NCBI GenBank assembly: GCA_038373865.1
Contig: JAXGGA010001099.1
Span: 62,001 to 126,000, forward strand
Length of the DNA stretch: 64,000 bases
Source: Uloborus plumipes
Taxonomy: Eukaryota > Arthropoda > Arachnida > Araneae > Uloboridae
Direction: 5' to 3'
Position 1 is the stretch's first letter; every line of letters starts with the position of its first letter. Both the position numbers and the translations under genes were made by a program. Shown here in pieces: positions 22,854-36,753 of this stretch. The notes beneath the pieces were generated by a model, which saw nothing but the letters and a program-made list of their open reading frames with translations, had not been told where the DNA came from and searched no databases.

Positions 22854-24385
22854 TAATTGTAGTAATATTTGGAAGATCAGGAAAAAAAAACTTCTGCATG
22901 GCACACTATCGAATTTTCACACAAAGCTAGCCAGACAGGTACTTGGCTATATATTATACATCCGTGCGTGTCTTCTGTCGTAGCTCCTAGATCGTTGAAC
23001 TGGTGGTTTTTTTTTTTTTTTTTCCTTTTTGAGAGGTGGCTTGATAGAAAGTGTGCTTACCTATGCCATGATTTATTAGAGTTGTGGTTTTTCAAATTTT
23101 TAATATAATATTAGTGGTTATATTTCTTATGAAAGACTAATATATATTGCAGACTATTTCTCAAGGTATCATCCCGTTAATCTCATTTATTTCTTTTCCC
23201 GCAGATGTGTGAAAATTCACCTTCATGTCTCTTCCAAAGCTAAGTTATCTTCACAATTGACTTGATGCGTTCCCATTACTGTCTCACCCTCCAATCTTAT
23301 GTTTTGTACATTTTTAACATTTATTATTGAAAATTAACCTAATATTGATTCAGGTCCATCATTTGTATGTGTTGCAGTCTTGTTTGGTTTACTAATGTAT
23401 CAAATTTGAAATCCGAAATAATCTCTGGAAATATGGGCTCTTATAAAAAAAAAAAATATGTTAAATTCTCCCTTTCAGAGAACTTTTTACTCCTAATATA
23501 ATAAAAGATATCTGATGTACAAATTGTAAAAGAATATAATTTTGTATGACAGTCTTTAATAGTATAATCTATTTAAAGTATATTTAATGATTTTGATTGT
23601 ACTCTCAAAAATAAGGACTGCCTTATCATTGAGAAAAACTTCAGAACTTGTCTTTTATTTATTTATTTTTTTTTAATTACAAAATTTTGTTCCTTAAATG
23701 CATTAAGCAAAGAGAAAATATGTTTAATATAGAATGCAATGATTTTTTAAAAGCTTATTTTTCCTATTTGTATAAGTGTTCTTACTGATGCATTAGGTTA
23801 GTTATTACATGATCTGCAATTAAGTCTTTAAACAAAATATATGTTCATCTTTTGAATTTTAAAGTTATATGATTCGCACATCCAACTTTTAATTCTTCTG
23901 TCGATACTGCGAAATGCTTTCTGTGCTTAAGAGCAAATGATTTCAATTTTAACTTTATTTATTAATTGTAGCAAACTATTGTCATAAGAAAATTAATTTG
24001 CAAGATTTATTCTTAAATATTTATAATTATGTCTTAACTATCATAATAAATTATTTGTCTAATTATTTATTTAAGCGAAGGTCTATTTAAGCATAATGTT
24101 TTTATTGTATAATATTTTCAAACGATATTTAAAAATATAATCGAGGTTTAAAAATTTAATAGGGGTTAAATTTTTACCCCTCATTATTTTATTAATCATT
24201 TTCAAATTAGATACAAATGTAAGTATTTAACATTCATTACCTATTAATAAATTAAGTCTTAGTGACTTTCAAAATATAAAGCAATTCTTCTTACAAATAG
24301 TGTTTAAACCGAATAAACCCAGTTTAAAGGGAAAAAAACTGATTTCAAACAAAAAAAGAAAACCCCCCCTTTTTTTTCCTTCAAC
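22854..24385. other. AT-rich spacer with one isolated satellite unit
   Basis: A diverged single unit of the downstream satellite lies at about 23,275-23,390 (CTCCAATCTTATGTTTTGTA and following). The rest is AT-rich without recognised exons. A strong-looking plus-strand acceptor, TTATTTCTTTTCCCGCAG ending at 23,205, is followed by short open frames only. Confidence 0.45.
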
Positions 24386-25813
24386 TCTAGGGTGTTGAGT
24401 TCACATTACTGTCTCCCTCCCCAATCTTACGCTTTTGTATACTTTTAAAATTCATAATTCAAAATGAGCCCAATATGATTTTTCTAGTACAGAACAACAT
24501 TTGTGTATGTTGAGTTCTCATTACTGTCTTCCCTCTCCAATCTTTTGTTTTTGAATATTTTTAACATTCATTATTGAAAATTAGCCCAGATTCTGGAAGA
24601 GAGCAACATATGTGGATCTTTGTGTGCGTGTGTGTTCCCATTACTGTCTTCCCTCTTCAATCTAATGCTTTTGTATATTTTTAACTTTTATTATTGAAAA
24701 CTTACATGATTCTTTAACCGAGCAGCATATGTATATCATTTGTGTGTGTCGAGTTCACATTACTGTCTCCCTCCCCAATCTTATTCTTTTGTATATTTTT
24801 AACTTTTATTATTAAAAACTTGCTCAGTATGATTTTGGAACAAAGCATCATGTATGGATCATTTGCGTGTGTTGAATCCCCATTACTCTTTTCTCTCTCC
24901 AATCTTATGCTTTTGTATATTTTTAACTTTCATTGTTGAAAACCTACCCAATATGATTCTAGAACAGCGCAATATACGTATATCATTTGTAAGCGTTGAG
25001 TTCCAGTTACTGTCCCCCTATCCAATCTAATGTTTTTGTATATTTTTAATACTAATTTTTGAAAAGTAACCCATTCTGATTCTGGAACAGAACAACATTT
25101 GTATCATTACTGTCTTCCCTCTCCAATCTAATGCTTTTGTATATTTGTAACTTTCATTGTTGAAAACCTACCCAATATGATTCTAGAACAGCGCAATATA
25201 CGTATATCATTTGTGAGCGTTGAGTTCCAGTTACTGTCTCCCTGTCCAATCTAATGTTTTTCGTATATTTTTTAAATCTATTATTGAAAATTGAATCATT
25301 ATGATTCAGAGCAGCAGCATTAGAACCTCATTTATGTGCTTTGAGTACCCATTATTGGGTGCCCTCTCCAATCTTATGTTTTTGTATATTTTTAATACTA
25401 ATTTTTGAAAAGTAACCCATTCTGATTCTGGAACAGAACAACATTTGTATCATTACTGTCTTCCTTCTCCAATCTAATGCTTTTGTATATTTTTAACTCC
25501 CATTATTGAAAACTTGCCCAGTATGGTTCCGGAACAGAGCAACATATGTAGATCATTTTTGTGTGTTGAGTTCCCATTACAGTCTCCCTCCTAAATTTTA
25601 TGCTTTTGTAAATTTTTAAGATTCATTCTTTAAAATTTACATATGTTTCCGGAGCAGACTTGCAATTGTGTATCATTTGTGTGTGATGAGTTGCCATTAC
25701 TGTTTTCATTTCCAATCTTATGCTTTTATGTATCTTTAACAATTTTTGTATTGAATATTCACTCTGAGATTCTAGAACAGCGCAACATATAGGCATCATT
25801 TGTATGTGTTGAA

Positions 25814-26519
25814 TAGGGATGCACCGATAAGCAAATAGGCCGAATACAGATTAATCGGCTGTTGATAATCGGCCGATTAATGACAAGGATAATTGTTTTT
25901 CTACTACCAATTTTGTCATCACTGTTTTTTATCTCTTATACAATTCCAAGTTTAGACATAGTAGGTAATTTATTTCTGGGAGAAGATTTTTTTCCATTTT
26001 CCTAGTTTTCACAAAATAATTTCAATATTTTATCAAATTTCTTAGAATCAATTTTCATATTAGTGTCAATAATATTATAAAACATTGTTAGTTATATTAA
26101 TTGGAAATAAAAATTTATTTAAAAAAAGGAGGGGTGGGGGAGTGTGAGGTGAACACTCCAATTTAGGAGTACTTTTAATTAATTTTTTCAGTATCAGTAG
26201 CAATTTAATTCAATACTTTTATTCTTTGAAATTTAGAGGTTATCTGAAAACACTGTGCTAAGGAGAAAACTATCGCCACATGAAAAATGTTGTATCATTG
26301 TCTATGTATATTTATTCAAAGTAGGAGAATTCATTAAAAAAAAACCTATATCAACTGTGCGGATTATTATTACTGTTAATAAAACTATTCATCATAGTTT
26401 CGTAGTGAAAGTATACTTTGAAGAATAATATCTGAAAAATATTTTTCAGCCGAGTAACCGGCCCGATTTTGCCAATTATTAATAATTGACAAAGTGGCCG
26501 ATTAATCGGTGCATCCCTA
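25814..26519. mobile_element. hAT MITE in satellite, copy 1
   Basis: Termini TAGGGATGCACCG and CGGTGCATCCCTA, flanked by 8-bp repeats GTGTTGAA (25,806-25,813) and GTGTTGAC (26,520-26,527). Both flanks are satellite sequence. TIR type and an 8-bp duplication identify a hAT-superfamily element; 706 bp with no transposase frame. Confidence 0.87.
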
Positions 26520-29205
26520 GTGTTGACTTCTCATTGCTGTCTGACCTCTTTAATCTTATGGGTTTGTACATATTTTAACATAAATTATTGAACATTAACC
26601 CACTATGTTTCTGGAATAGAACAACATTCGTATCATTTCTGTCTAACTCTTTAATCTGTCTAAGTTTTTGTATATTTTTAACATTTATTATTGAAAATTG
26701 ACTCATGATTCTAGAACAGAGCAACATGTATGGATCATATGTCTGTGTTGAATTCCCCCTCTCCAATCTTATGCTTTTGTATATTTTTAACTTTCATTGT
26801 TGAAAACCTACCTAATATGATGATGGAACCGAGCAACATGCGTATATCATTTGTGAACATTGAGTTCCAGCTACTGTTTCCCTCTCCAATCTAATGTTTT
26901 TGTATATTTTTTACATCTATTATTGAAAATTGAATCATTACGATTCATGACACCAGCATTAGTACCTCATTTATGTGCATTGAGTTCCCATTATTGGGTG
27001 CCCTCTCCAATCTTATGTTTTTGTATATTTTTAATACTCATTTTTGAAAAGTAACCCATTCTGATTCTGGAACAGAACAACATTTGTATCATTACTGTCT
27101 TCCCTCTCCAATCTAATGCTTTTGTATATTTGTAACTTTCATTGTTGAAAACCTACCCAATATGATTCTAGAACAGCGCAATATACGTATATCATTTGTG
27201 AGCGTTGAGTTCCAGTTACTGTCTCCCTGTCCAATCTAATGTTTTTCGTATATTTTTTAAATCTATTATTGAAAATTGAATCATTATGATTCAGAGCAGC
27301 AGCATTAGAACCTCATTTATGTGCTTTGAGTACCCATTATTGGGTGCCCTCTCCAATCTTATGTTTTTGTATATTTTTAATACTAATTTTTGAAAAGTAA
27401 CCCATTCTGATTCTGGAACAGAACAACATTTGTATCATTACTGTCTTCCCTCTCCAATCTAATGCTTTTGTATATTTTTAACTCCCATTATTGAAAACTT
27501 GCCCAGTATGGTTCCGGAACAGAGCAACATATGTAGATCATTTTTGTGTGTTGAGTTCCCATTACTGTCTTCATTTCCAATCTTATGCTTTTATGTATTT
27601 TTAACATTCATTGTATTGAATATTAACTCTGAGATTCTAGAACAGCGCAAAATATAGGCATCACTTGTGTGTGTAGTTCTCATTACTGTCTGACCTCTCC
27701 AATCTTATGGGTTTGTACATATTTTAACAAATTATTGAAAATTAACCCATTGTGTTTCTGGATTAGAACAACATTCGTATTATTTCTGTCTAACTCTTTA
27801 ATCTGTCTAAGTTTTTGTATATTTTTAACATCTATTATTGAAAATTGACTCATTATGATTCTAGAACAGAGCAGCATGTATGGATCATATGTCTGTGTTG
27901 AATTCCCATTACTCTTTTCCCTCTCCAATCTTATGTTTTTTTATATTTTTAACTTTCATTGTTGAAAACCTACCCAATATGATGCTGGAACAGAGCAACA
28001 TGCGTATATCATTTGTGAACATTGAGTTCCAGCTACTGTTTCCCTCTCAAATCTAATGTTTTTGTATATTTTTTACATCTATTATTGCAACTTGAATCAT
28101 TATGATTCATGACACCAGCATTAGTACCTCATTTATGTGCGTTGAGTTCCCATTGTTGGGTTGCTTTCTCCAATCTTATGTTTTTGTATATTTTTAATAC
28201 TCATTTTTGAAAAGTAACCCATTATGATTCTGCAACAGAACAACATTTGTATCATTACTGTCTTCCCTCTCCAATCTAATGCTTTGTATATTTTTAACTT
28301 TCATTATTGAAAACTTACCCAATATGATTCTTTAACCGAGCAACATATGTATATCATTTGTGTGTGTTAAAAACACATTACTATACCCCAATCTTATGCT
28401 TTCGTATATTTTTTAACTTTCATTATTGAAAGCTTGCCCAGTATGATTCTGGAACAGAGCAGAATGTATGGATCATTTGCATGTGTTGAATTCTCATTAC
28501 TCTTTTCCCTCCCTAATCTTATGCTTTTGTATATTTATAACTTTCATTGTTGAAAACCTACCCAATATGATTCTGGAACAGAGCAACATACGTATATCAT
28601 TTGTAAGCGTTGAGTTCCACTTACTGTCTCCCTGTCCAAATCTAATGTTTTTCGTATATTTTTTGAAATCTATTATTGAAAATTGAATCATTATGATTCA
28701 GAACAGCTGCATTAGTACCTCATTTATGTATGTTGAGTTCCCATTATTGGGTGCCCTCTCCAATCTTATGTGCTTGTATATTTTTAATACTCATTTTTGA
28801 AAAGTAACCCATTATGATTCTGGAACAGATCATCATTTGTATCATTACTGTCTTCCCTCTCCAATCTAATATTTTTGTATATTTTTAACTTCCATTATTG
28901 AAAACTTGCCCAGTATGGTTCTGGAACACAGCAACATATATAAATCATTTTTGTGTGTTGAGTTCCCATTACTGTCTTACTCGCCAATTTTTTGCTTTTG
29001 TAAATTTTTAAGTTTCATTCTTTAAAATTTACACATGTTTCCGGAGCAGACTTGCAATTGTGTATCATTTGTGTGTGATGAGTTGCCATTACTGTTTTCA
29101 TTTCCAATCTTATGCTTTTATGTATCTTTAACAATTTTTGTATTGAATATTCACTCTGAGATTCTAGAACAGCGCAACATATAGGCATCATTTGTATGTG
29201 TTGAA

Positions 29206-29919
29206 TAGGGATGCACCGATAAGCAAATTGGCCGATTACCGATTAATCGGCTGTTGATAATCGCCCGAGCCGGTTAATGATAAGGATAATTGTTTTTCTA
29301 CTACCAATTTTACCATCACTGTTTTTTTATCTCTTATACAATTCCAAGTTTAGAAATAGTAAGTAATTTATTTCTGGGAAAATATTTTTTTCCATTTTCC
29401 TAGTTTTCACAAAATAATTTCATTATTTTATCAAATTTCTTAGAACCAATTTTCATATTAGTGTCAATAATATTATTAACACATTGTTAGTTATGTTAAT
29501 TGGAAATAAAAATTTATAAAAAAAGGAGGGGTGGGGGAGTGTGTGGTGAACACTCCAATTTAGGAGTACTTTTAATTCATTTACTTTAGTAATCAGTAGC
29601 CATTTAATTCAATACTTTTATTATTTGAAAATTACAGGTTATCTGAAAGCACTGTGCTAAGGAGAAAACGATCGCCACATGAAAAATGTTGCATCATTGT
29701 CTATGTATATTCATTCAAAGTAGGAGAATTCATTTAAAAAAAACTTTATATCAACTGTGAGGATTATTATTACTATTAAAAACATAATTCACCACAGTTT
29801 CCTAGTGAAAGTATACTTTAAAGAATAATATCTGAAAAATATTTTTCAGCCGATTAATCGGTCCGATTTTGCCAATTATTAATAATTGACAAAGTGGCCG
29901 ATTAATCGGTGCATCCCTA
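29206..29919. mobile_element. hAT MITE in satellite, copy 2
   Basis: Same element as at 25,814, 714 bp, same termini and the same flanks (GTGTTGAA and GTGTTGAC) inside the same satellite variants on both sides. The shared flanks show it was copied together with the surrounding array and did not insert separately. Confidence 0.87.
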
Positions 29920-31755
29920 GTGTTGACTTCTCATTGCTGTCTGACCTCTTTAATCTTATGGGTTTGTACATATTTTAACATAAATTATTGAACATTAACC
30001 CACTATGTTTCTGGAATAGAACAACATTCGTATCATTTCTGTCTAACTCTTTAATCTGTCTAAGTTTTTGTATATTTTTAACATTTATTATTGAAAATTG
30101 ACTCATTATGATTCTAGAACAGAGCAACATGTATGGATCATATGTCTGTGTTGAATTCCCCCTCTCCAATCTTATGCTTTTGTATATTTTTAACTTTCAT
30201 TGTTGAAAACCTACCCAATATGATGATGGAACCGAGCAACATGCGTATATCATTTGTGAACATTGAGTTCCAGCTACTGTTTCCATCTCCAATCTAATGT
30301 TTTTGTATATTTTTTACATCTATTATTGAAAATTGAATCATTACGATTCATGACACCAGCATTAGTACCTCATTTATGTGCATTGAGTTCCCATTATTGG
30401 GTGCCCTCTCCAATCTTATGTTTTTGTATATTTTTAATACTCATTTTTGAAAAGTAACCCATTATGATTCTGCAACAGAACAACATTTGTATCATTACTG
30501 TGTACCCTCACCAATCTAATGCTTTGTATATTTTTAACTTTCATTATTGAAAACTTAGCCAGTATGATTCTTTAACCGAGCAACATATGTATATCAAATG
30601 TGTGTGTTAAAAACACATTACTGTACCCCAATCTTATGCTTTCGTATATTTTTAACTTTAATTCTTGAAAGCTTGCCCAGTATGATTATGGAACAGAGCA
30701 GCATGTATGGATCATTTGCATGTGTTGAATTCCCATTACTCTTTTCCCTCTCCAATCTTATGCTTTTGTATATTTTTAACTTTTATTGTTGAAAACCTAC
30801 CCAATATGATTCTGGAACTGCGCAACATACGTATATCATTTGTAAGCGTTGAGTTCCATTTACTGTCTCCCTGTCCAATCTAATGTTTTTCGTATATTTT
30901 TTAAATCTATTATTGAAAATTGAATCATTACGATTCATGACACCAGCATTAGTACCTCATTTATGTGTGTTGAATTCCCATTATTGTCTGCTCTCTCCAA
31001 TCTTATGTTTTTGTATATTTTTAATATTCCTTTTGTAAAATTACCCCATTTTAATTCTAGAACAAAACAACATTTGTATCAGTACTGGCTTCCCTCTCCA
31101 ATCGTATGTTTTTGTATATTTTTAACTTTTGTTACTGAAAACTTACCCAATGTGATTCTGGAACAGAGCAACGTATGTATATCATTTGTGTGCTTTGAGT
31201 TCCCATTACTGTTACCTCCCCAATCTTATGCTTTTATGTGTTTTTAACATTCATTCTATTGAATATCAACTCTGAGATTCTAGAGCAGCGCAACATATAG
31301 GCATCATTTGTGTGTGTTGAGTTCCCATTACTGTCTTCCCTCTCCAATTTTTTGGGTTTGTACATATTTTAAGCATTAATTAATGAAAACTAACCCATTA
31401 TGATTCTGGAACAGAACACCATTTGTATCATTTCTGTCTCCCTCTCCAATCTAATGTTTTTGTATACTTGTAACATCTATTAATGAAAATTGACTCATAA
31501 TGATTCATAACAGCAGCATATGTACTCATTATGTGCGTTGAATTCCCATTATTGGTTCCCCTCTCCAATCATAGTAGATCTTTGTATATTTTTAATACTC
31601 ATTTTCGAAAATTAACCCATTATGAGTCTGGAAGAGGACAACATTTGTATCATTACTGTCTCCCCTCTAATCTAATGCTTTTGTATATTTTTAACTTCCA
31701 TTATTGAAAACTTGCCCAGTATGATATTAGAACGGAGAAACATTTGTGCATCAAT

Positions 31756-34580
31756 ATTTTACTGCTGTTTCTATATCTGTTTTTGCTATTATTATTACTA
31801 GTATTATTTTGTAATTTTTTAATAAACAGATAAAGAAATAAGTTGATGCTTTTAGTGTTTCATGCTTTCACCACTTTCATGTTCGCCACTTTCTATTCCA
31901 TTACCCAATGCATTGAAAATAATGTGAAAAATTGCAGTTTTGCGAACTATTAAAGAAAGTAACGGAAGAAAACACCTTTAAGAAATATTGTTTACATTAA
32001 AATAAACATTTTCTCTTACGGTTTTAATGCAACAGTAAAACTGATTTAAAAGTCCTACAATGAGTTAGATTATATATTCTTGGAAATTAAGATCAAATCA
32101 GCCGGCGAAAAAAAGTCGAACAAAAGCGACGACAGCCATAGCAGGATCGAACCTGCGATCTTCAAGCTTCTAGTGTCTTGCTCTATCCAACAACGCGACT
32201 GTATATCAGTTTACGAGTGATATTCCTTGAAATTATGTGTAGGAAAAAACATAAAATTATAAACAAATTATAAAAAAAAAATATTGACGCAACATAGACA
32301 GGTCTATTTTTTATCAATAGCGTCACTACAAGTTTTGAAATGAAAGGTAAGTCATAAAGTTTGATACAGAAATGAAGAAGTTCTCACGTGATAACAGGAA
32401 ATAGGCTATAGAATTAAATTTTAAGTTACAAATTATCAAGTTAAAATCAAAGTTTTATTTCCCGATTTTAGCGACAACAGAACTGTAGCTCAGAATCCTG
32501 CAATGAGATAATCGGGGGTGGTAGGTTTCAGGGGTTTCCCCTTGATTTCAGGGTTTCCCAGAATGTTTTTCTATAGTTTTATTTTGTGCATTTTCCATCC
32601 CTTTCCTACCTAGCAAGTGCCAAACGAGAGTTATGGGGAGGGGAGGGGGGAGGAGCAAAAAAAGCTGAGCATTGCGCATGTTCATTTTAGGTTATTTTTT
32701 ATTTATTTTTGTATGTGTACAAGATATCTTCAAGGACTTCTTTATTGAATAGATAAAGGGCTTTTACTAGACTAAAACTTCAGCGTTTAGATAGTTTCCT
32801 TTCTCAATCTTGTGACTGGAGCTCCTGATCTTCAAAATTAAGTAGAATGAGAACTAAATATGTATCCTCCTATTTGTTATTTTTATGTTGATTCCATTGG
32901 CATTTGCAAATAGCGCCCCTCAAAAAAAAAAAAAAAAAAACTAAGAAGACTCTTCCAAAAATTTCTACGATGCAGTCTGTATAGTGTCCCCTCTTCCTTT
33001 TGAGGGCTGCAAATGAAACACAGAGCATTAAGTACCCTTTCAGGATTTCATTACTGCGCATCCTTCACTTTCAGGCTTTTTGAGGTTGATCAACCCTAGA
33101 TTCTTAACTGAACCATTATTACACCTTAATGGGAATTTGGATTGGAATAGAACCCCCACATATACACATGCCGAACTATCGGACATTTTGGGTCAAAAGA
33201 GAGAATAGAAGATAGCGGCTCCAACGTGATTTCTCTTTCTTTAAGTTTTGTTTTTCGAAGAAAGCTGTAAAGTTTATTGTTGAAGAGTTTCAAAAACAAC
33301 AAATTCAGCAAAAGAACTGCTATATTTTAAAATATTAATAAAATAAACAAAACACGCAAATCATAAGATCGAAAACATTTCAAGTGACGAAATAAGACTA
33401 GTTCGGTTTTATTCGTGTAGCTTTAATTCACTTGCTAATTAATTATGAAACTTTTATCACCCTCTGGTATTATATATTATCTAGTTCTTAACATAAATAT
33501 TGTATGTTCATGCACTGATACTAGCTATTTGAATTTCCGTGGTGACGATTTCGGCAAACTTTGTAGCTTTAGAAACTAATTTATAAACTAAACTACAACA
33601 TTAGTGATTAGTGACATGAGAAAAATAACTCTTAAGGTAAAAGCATTTCATTAAAATAAAAATGGTACCTAGAGTTTTTTTAGATAAAAATCACTTCTTT
33701 CGCACTGCCGAGCTCTAGCTCCCGATTTCCTATATCTCGCCAATTAATTATAATTTTTCTCCGATTTCTTCTTTACTTTTAAAATTGAAGTCACAAAATC
33801 CTATCGGTGAGCTATTAATACAGTACAATCAGTCATTTCTACAGTATTAATGTTAAAGTCTGGCTTTAAAGAGATGGCACTTGACTCCTCCTTTTTTTTT
33901 AGAACTCTCCATTTTCATGAAGGGGTGGTATGCAGATGGAAATTGAAGAATGGGATTCGCAATTCTGGTATTGGTTGTAGAACTTAACGATGTCACTTTC
34001 TTCGCTCATCTTCAATACGTCATCCAATTTAAGAAATTAGCCAAAGAGATAAAATTAATTTTGCACGGCCAAAGCAGAGGTCTCATTGGACAGCTCATAG
34101 TCTACGTAAGTGGGTGGGTCTTTGTTTCACCTCTCCCTGCACCATTGGTCCAGGACTGCAGCGAATCCAATAATTAATTTGAATTGAAAATTTGCGAAAT
34201 TAGGATTGCAATAAAGAATTTACTGCTTATCATATTTACTTTTTCGCCAACTATATGCAATTACTGCTGCTAATTACAGTCCAACAATAAAGAATCACAT
34301 TGTAAAAATATATTTGGAGCACTTTTTTTAAATTCAACTGATCCGAAAAATGCTAAGTATTAGTCATTGAAATTTCGTACCTTAGTCTTCAGAATGATAA
34401 AAAAATATACATCAACAAACTTCAACCAGCAGACAATAAATTAAGAGCTAAATTTGTTCACTCAAGCCATTAACTGTGATCTATATTGAAATAAATTAAT
34501 AATGAAGCAAATTATATTTTGCAGACGATACATTTTAGAACGGTTTACTATAATGTTGTCCCTTTTTTGACCTCGTATGG
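31756..34580. other. Intergenic, no gene seen
   Basis: AT-rich DNA. It contains a tRNA-like relic (32,135-32,207), poly-A at 32,922-32,940 and a G-rich stretch near 32,636-32,655. A GAGATGGCACTTGAC word at about 33,872 is inverted near 35,638-35,652, hinting at an older element around the piggyBac-type insertion at 34,585. No exon was recognised. Confidence 0.4.
32135..32207 (-). pseudogene. tRNA-like relic (pseudo-tRNA or SINE head)
   Basis: On the minus strand the acceptor strands ACAGTC and GGCTGT can pair, TTGT-GCAA forms a D stem, and GCAGG-TTCGATC-CCTGC is an intact T arm. The anticodon arm cannot be folded properly, so no anticodon is assigned. The T-arm neighbourhood (AAGATCGCAGGTTCGATCC) resembles tRNA-Arg. 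Confidence 0.45.
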
Positions 34581-34584
34581 TTAA

Positions 34585-35502
34585 CCCTGCTGCTGTGTTC
34601 GTCCCGAACATACGTATACTGTGTTCGGGTCCAAATGGACCCAACATATGTAATTTATTCCCTAACACCGCTTTTTTTTATATTTTTTCAAGTTTAATTG
34701 TTATATTTGATTTTATTAGAAACTTTCCAAATATAAATCACTCAATTTTTGTATTTTATTTTACATATTTAATCCGAGAAAACACATAAATAAAATTTAA
34801 ATATTATAGCAATTCCAGTTTTCGTACTAAAGAAAACTAACAAAATTATGTAAGCTGTCACTTTAAGAAATTTACTAGAGATTTTTAAGCTTAAAAAGAA
34901 GTTAAAAATGGAAATACGAACAGTACAACATTTGTATGAGATGTACAGATTTATGTACAGAATCATATGCGCGGGGGAAGCGGCGGAGAGAGGGGGTAAA
35001 AGGGAATTCCCCTCAGATAGGCATAATTGCAGAGTTTGCAGTTCTATGAAAGTTAACCTTGAAACATTTTCACTGGTACTGATTTCAATTCATAGAAAGG
35101 AAGAAATGGTATTCAGAAAGAAAAAAAAGAAGAAAAAAAATGAATGAAAGAAAAACAGAAGACAACCATTAAAAAATATTTAAAAAACGTACAAAAACAA
35201 TGAACAAATGTTTATTTATTGTTTCATAAATTATGCATAAAATAAACAAGCCTGAAATGATTTTGTTTCTCTGATACATGCTTTTTAATCATATGGGTCC
35301 AAAAGGACCCGAACACAGTATTAGTAAACTTTTTTTTGACAAGTAGGGTTATATTTCAATCAAAACAAAAAAAATATGTGTGTAATATAACATGAAAATG
35401 AACACATTCATGAAGTTACAACGCTATACCAACGTTACTCGAAAATTTATAAGCAAATGAAATCTGTTTTGGGTCGAAAAGGACCCGAACACAGTAGCAG
35501 GG
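34585..35502. mobile_element. piggyBac-type element, TTAA-flanked
   Basis: The ends CCCTGCTGCTGTGTTCG and CGAACACAGTAGCAGGG are inverted and flanked by TTAA on both sides (34,581-34,584 and 35,503-35,506). A subterminal inverted word, GGGTCCAAATGGACCC on the left and GGGTCCAAAAGGACCC on the right, repeats the arrangement seen in piggyBac ends. The 918-bp interior has short ORFs but no convincing transposase. Confidence 0.85.
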
Positions 35503-35810
35503 TTAAAGAATTATTCCCTCTTCTATACAACTTGTTAGATCGCCAAAATGTCGCTAAATTCATAAAGATGGTACGCTTCAATTTCTTCCTTCTCTACCTA
35601 TTTTAAGGAATGGACTCGATTTCTCATTCAATTGACAAGTGCCATCTCATCACGGTTTTATTATACAGTGTAACCTCTTTTATAAGCGCGCTCAATGGCA
35701 GTGGAGCAAGCTGACGGCTCTTTTGATCCGAAATGGCGGATGCCTCGGCTCCCTAGTTATAGGGGTACGATACGGTAGGGGTATGATACGGTATCACTCT
35801 TAAATTTAAG

Positions 35811-36440
35811 GCAGAGCTCGGGTACAAAATAGTAAGTTTCCGCCCCTAAGCCAATGCTAACTGAGAAACACATACAATAGACCTCCAAGTCGGTTATTCC
35901 ATCCAAGGACTGCAGTTTCGTGCTTGTTGGCACTCATCAGCTTGGAATAAGAAGTAGCCAAGCTGGGGACAGATCCTCTTACAGAAGCAAATAGTGCCAA
36001 ATAGCTGCTAACTAATGAAAAATTTAAACAGCAGCTAGAGACCGCACAATAAAACGGTACAACTTGTAAATTTAAGGCAGAGCTCGGGTATAAAGCAATA
36101 AGTTACCACCCCAAGTCTGTGCTAAGGCAGAAACACATGCAATACACCACCAACTTAGTTATTCCATCCAAAAACTGCAGTTTCGTGCTTATTCGCACTC
36201 ATCAGCTTGGAATAGGACGTAACCGAGCTAGATTCAGAAGTTCTCTTGTAGAAACAGAAGGCCAAAAAACTGGTAGCTAACGCAAAAATAGAATAGCACA
36301 GAGAGATAGCACAATGGTACGATACAACTCGTAAATTTAGGGCTCTAGCTCGGTTACTTCCTATTGCAGGCTGATGAGTGCTAACAAATACGAAACAGCA
36401 GTCCTTGGGTGGAACAATGGAGTTGGCGGCGCATTGCACG
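35811..36440. repeat. Tandem repeat with a 256-265-bp period
   Basis: TAAATTTAAGGCAGAGCTCG starts at 35,811 and 36,067, and a related TAAATTTAGGGCTCTAGCTC at 36,332. Each copy holds an ACTGCAGTTTCGTGCTTGTT/GCACTCATCAGCTTGGAATA-type block (in altered orientation in the third). Non-coding. Confidence 0.7.
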
Positions 36441-36477
36441 TGGCGGTAACATGCTGCTTTACACCAGTGAAACGTTT

Positions 36478-36545
36478 TTCGCGGTCCGGATTCGAACTTA
36501 TGACGTTCCCATCATAAGTACGACGCCCAGCTAACCGGGCTAATA
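36478..36545 (-). mobile_element. tRNA-derived SINE head
   Basis: Read on the minus strand: GCCCGGTTAGCTGGGCGTCG, then a T-arm-like CATAAGTTCGAATCC. The acceptor stem does not close, so it is taken as a SINE head. Its body would run toward lower coordinates into the tandem repeat. Confidence 0.4.
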
Positions 36546-36753
36546 GTCTTAGTTTCCGATCCTACTTATCGAAGTGATGTGTAATACAAAAAAAAAAAAA
36601 AAAAAAAAAAAAACGTTTTTTTGGGGGGCAAAAAAAAAAAAAAAAAATAAGCAATTGCAAACTACAGGGTGGTTATAAAATAACGTGAGGTGTTCAGAGC
36701 CCTCTAGCGCGCGAAGTACTGGACGAAACATTGCCAAATTTCATTGGTGTACA

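Larger units (their letters stand above)
24390..31755 (+). repeat. Satellite array of about 120-bp units
   Basis: The core CCAATCTTATGCTTTTGTAT recurs throughout, followed by TTTTTAACTTTCATTATTGA, a GATTCTGGAACAGAGCAACA block, ATCATTTGTGTGTGTTGAG and CCATTACTGTCTCCCTCT. Spacing is mostly 118-125 bp, with some units shortened to about 97 by a deletion. From the span minus the two inserted elements, on the order of 50 units are present. Many short ORFs on both strands here are shadows of the repeat. Neighbouring units differ, but blocks of many units recur as larger copies. Confidence 0.93.

Noticed and set aside
24714..31247. Many 60-95-codon ORFs on both strands inside the satellite
   Set aside because: They repeat with the satellite period, occur on both strands and drift in frame; they are by-products of the tandem repeat.
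24390..31755. CRISPR-like array
   Set aside because: Units are contiguous 120-bp satellite monomers without repeat-spacer structure, in a eukaryotic context.
32870..33061. Minus-strand ORF with an acceptor-like TTTCATTTGCAG
   Set aside because: The frame after the acceptor reads into a poly-A/T run and has no donor or protein-like content.
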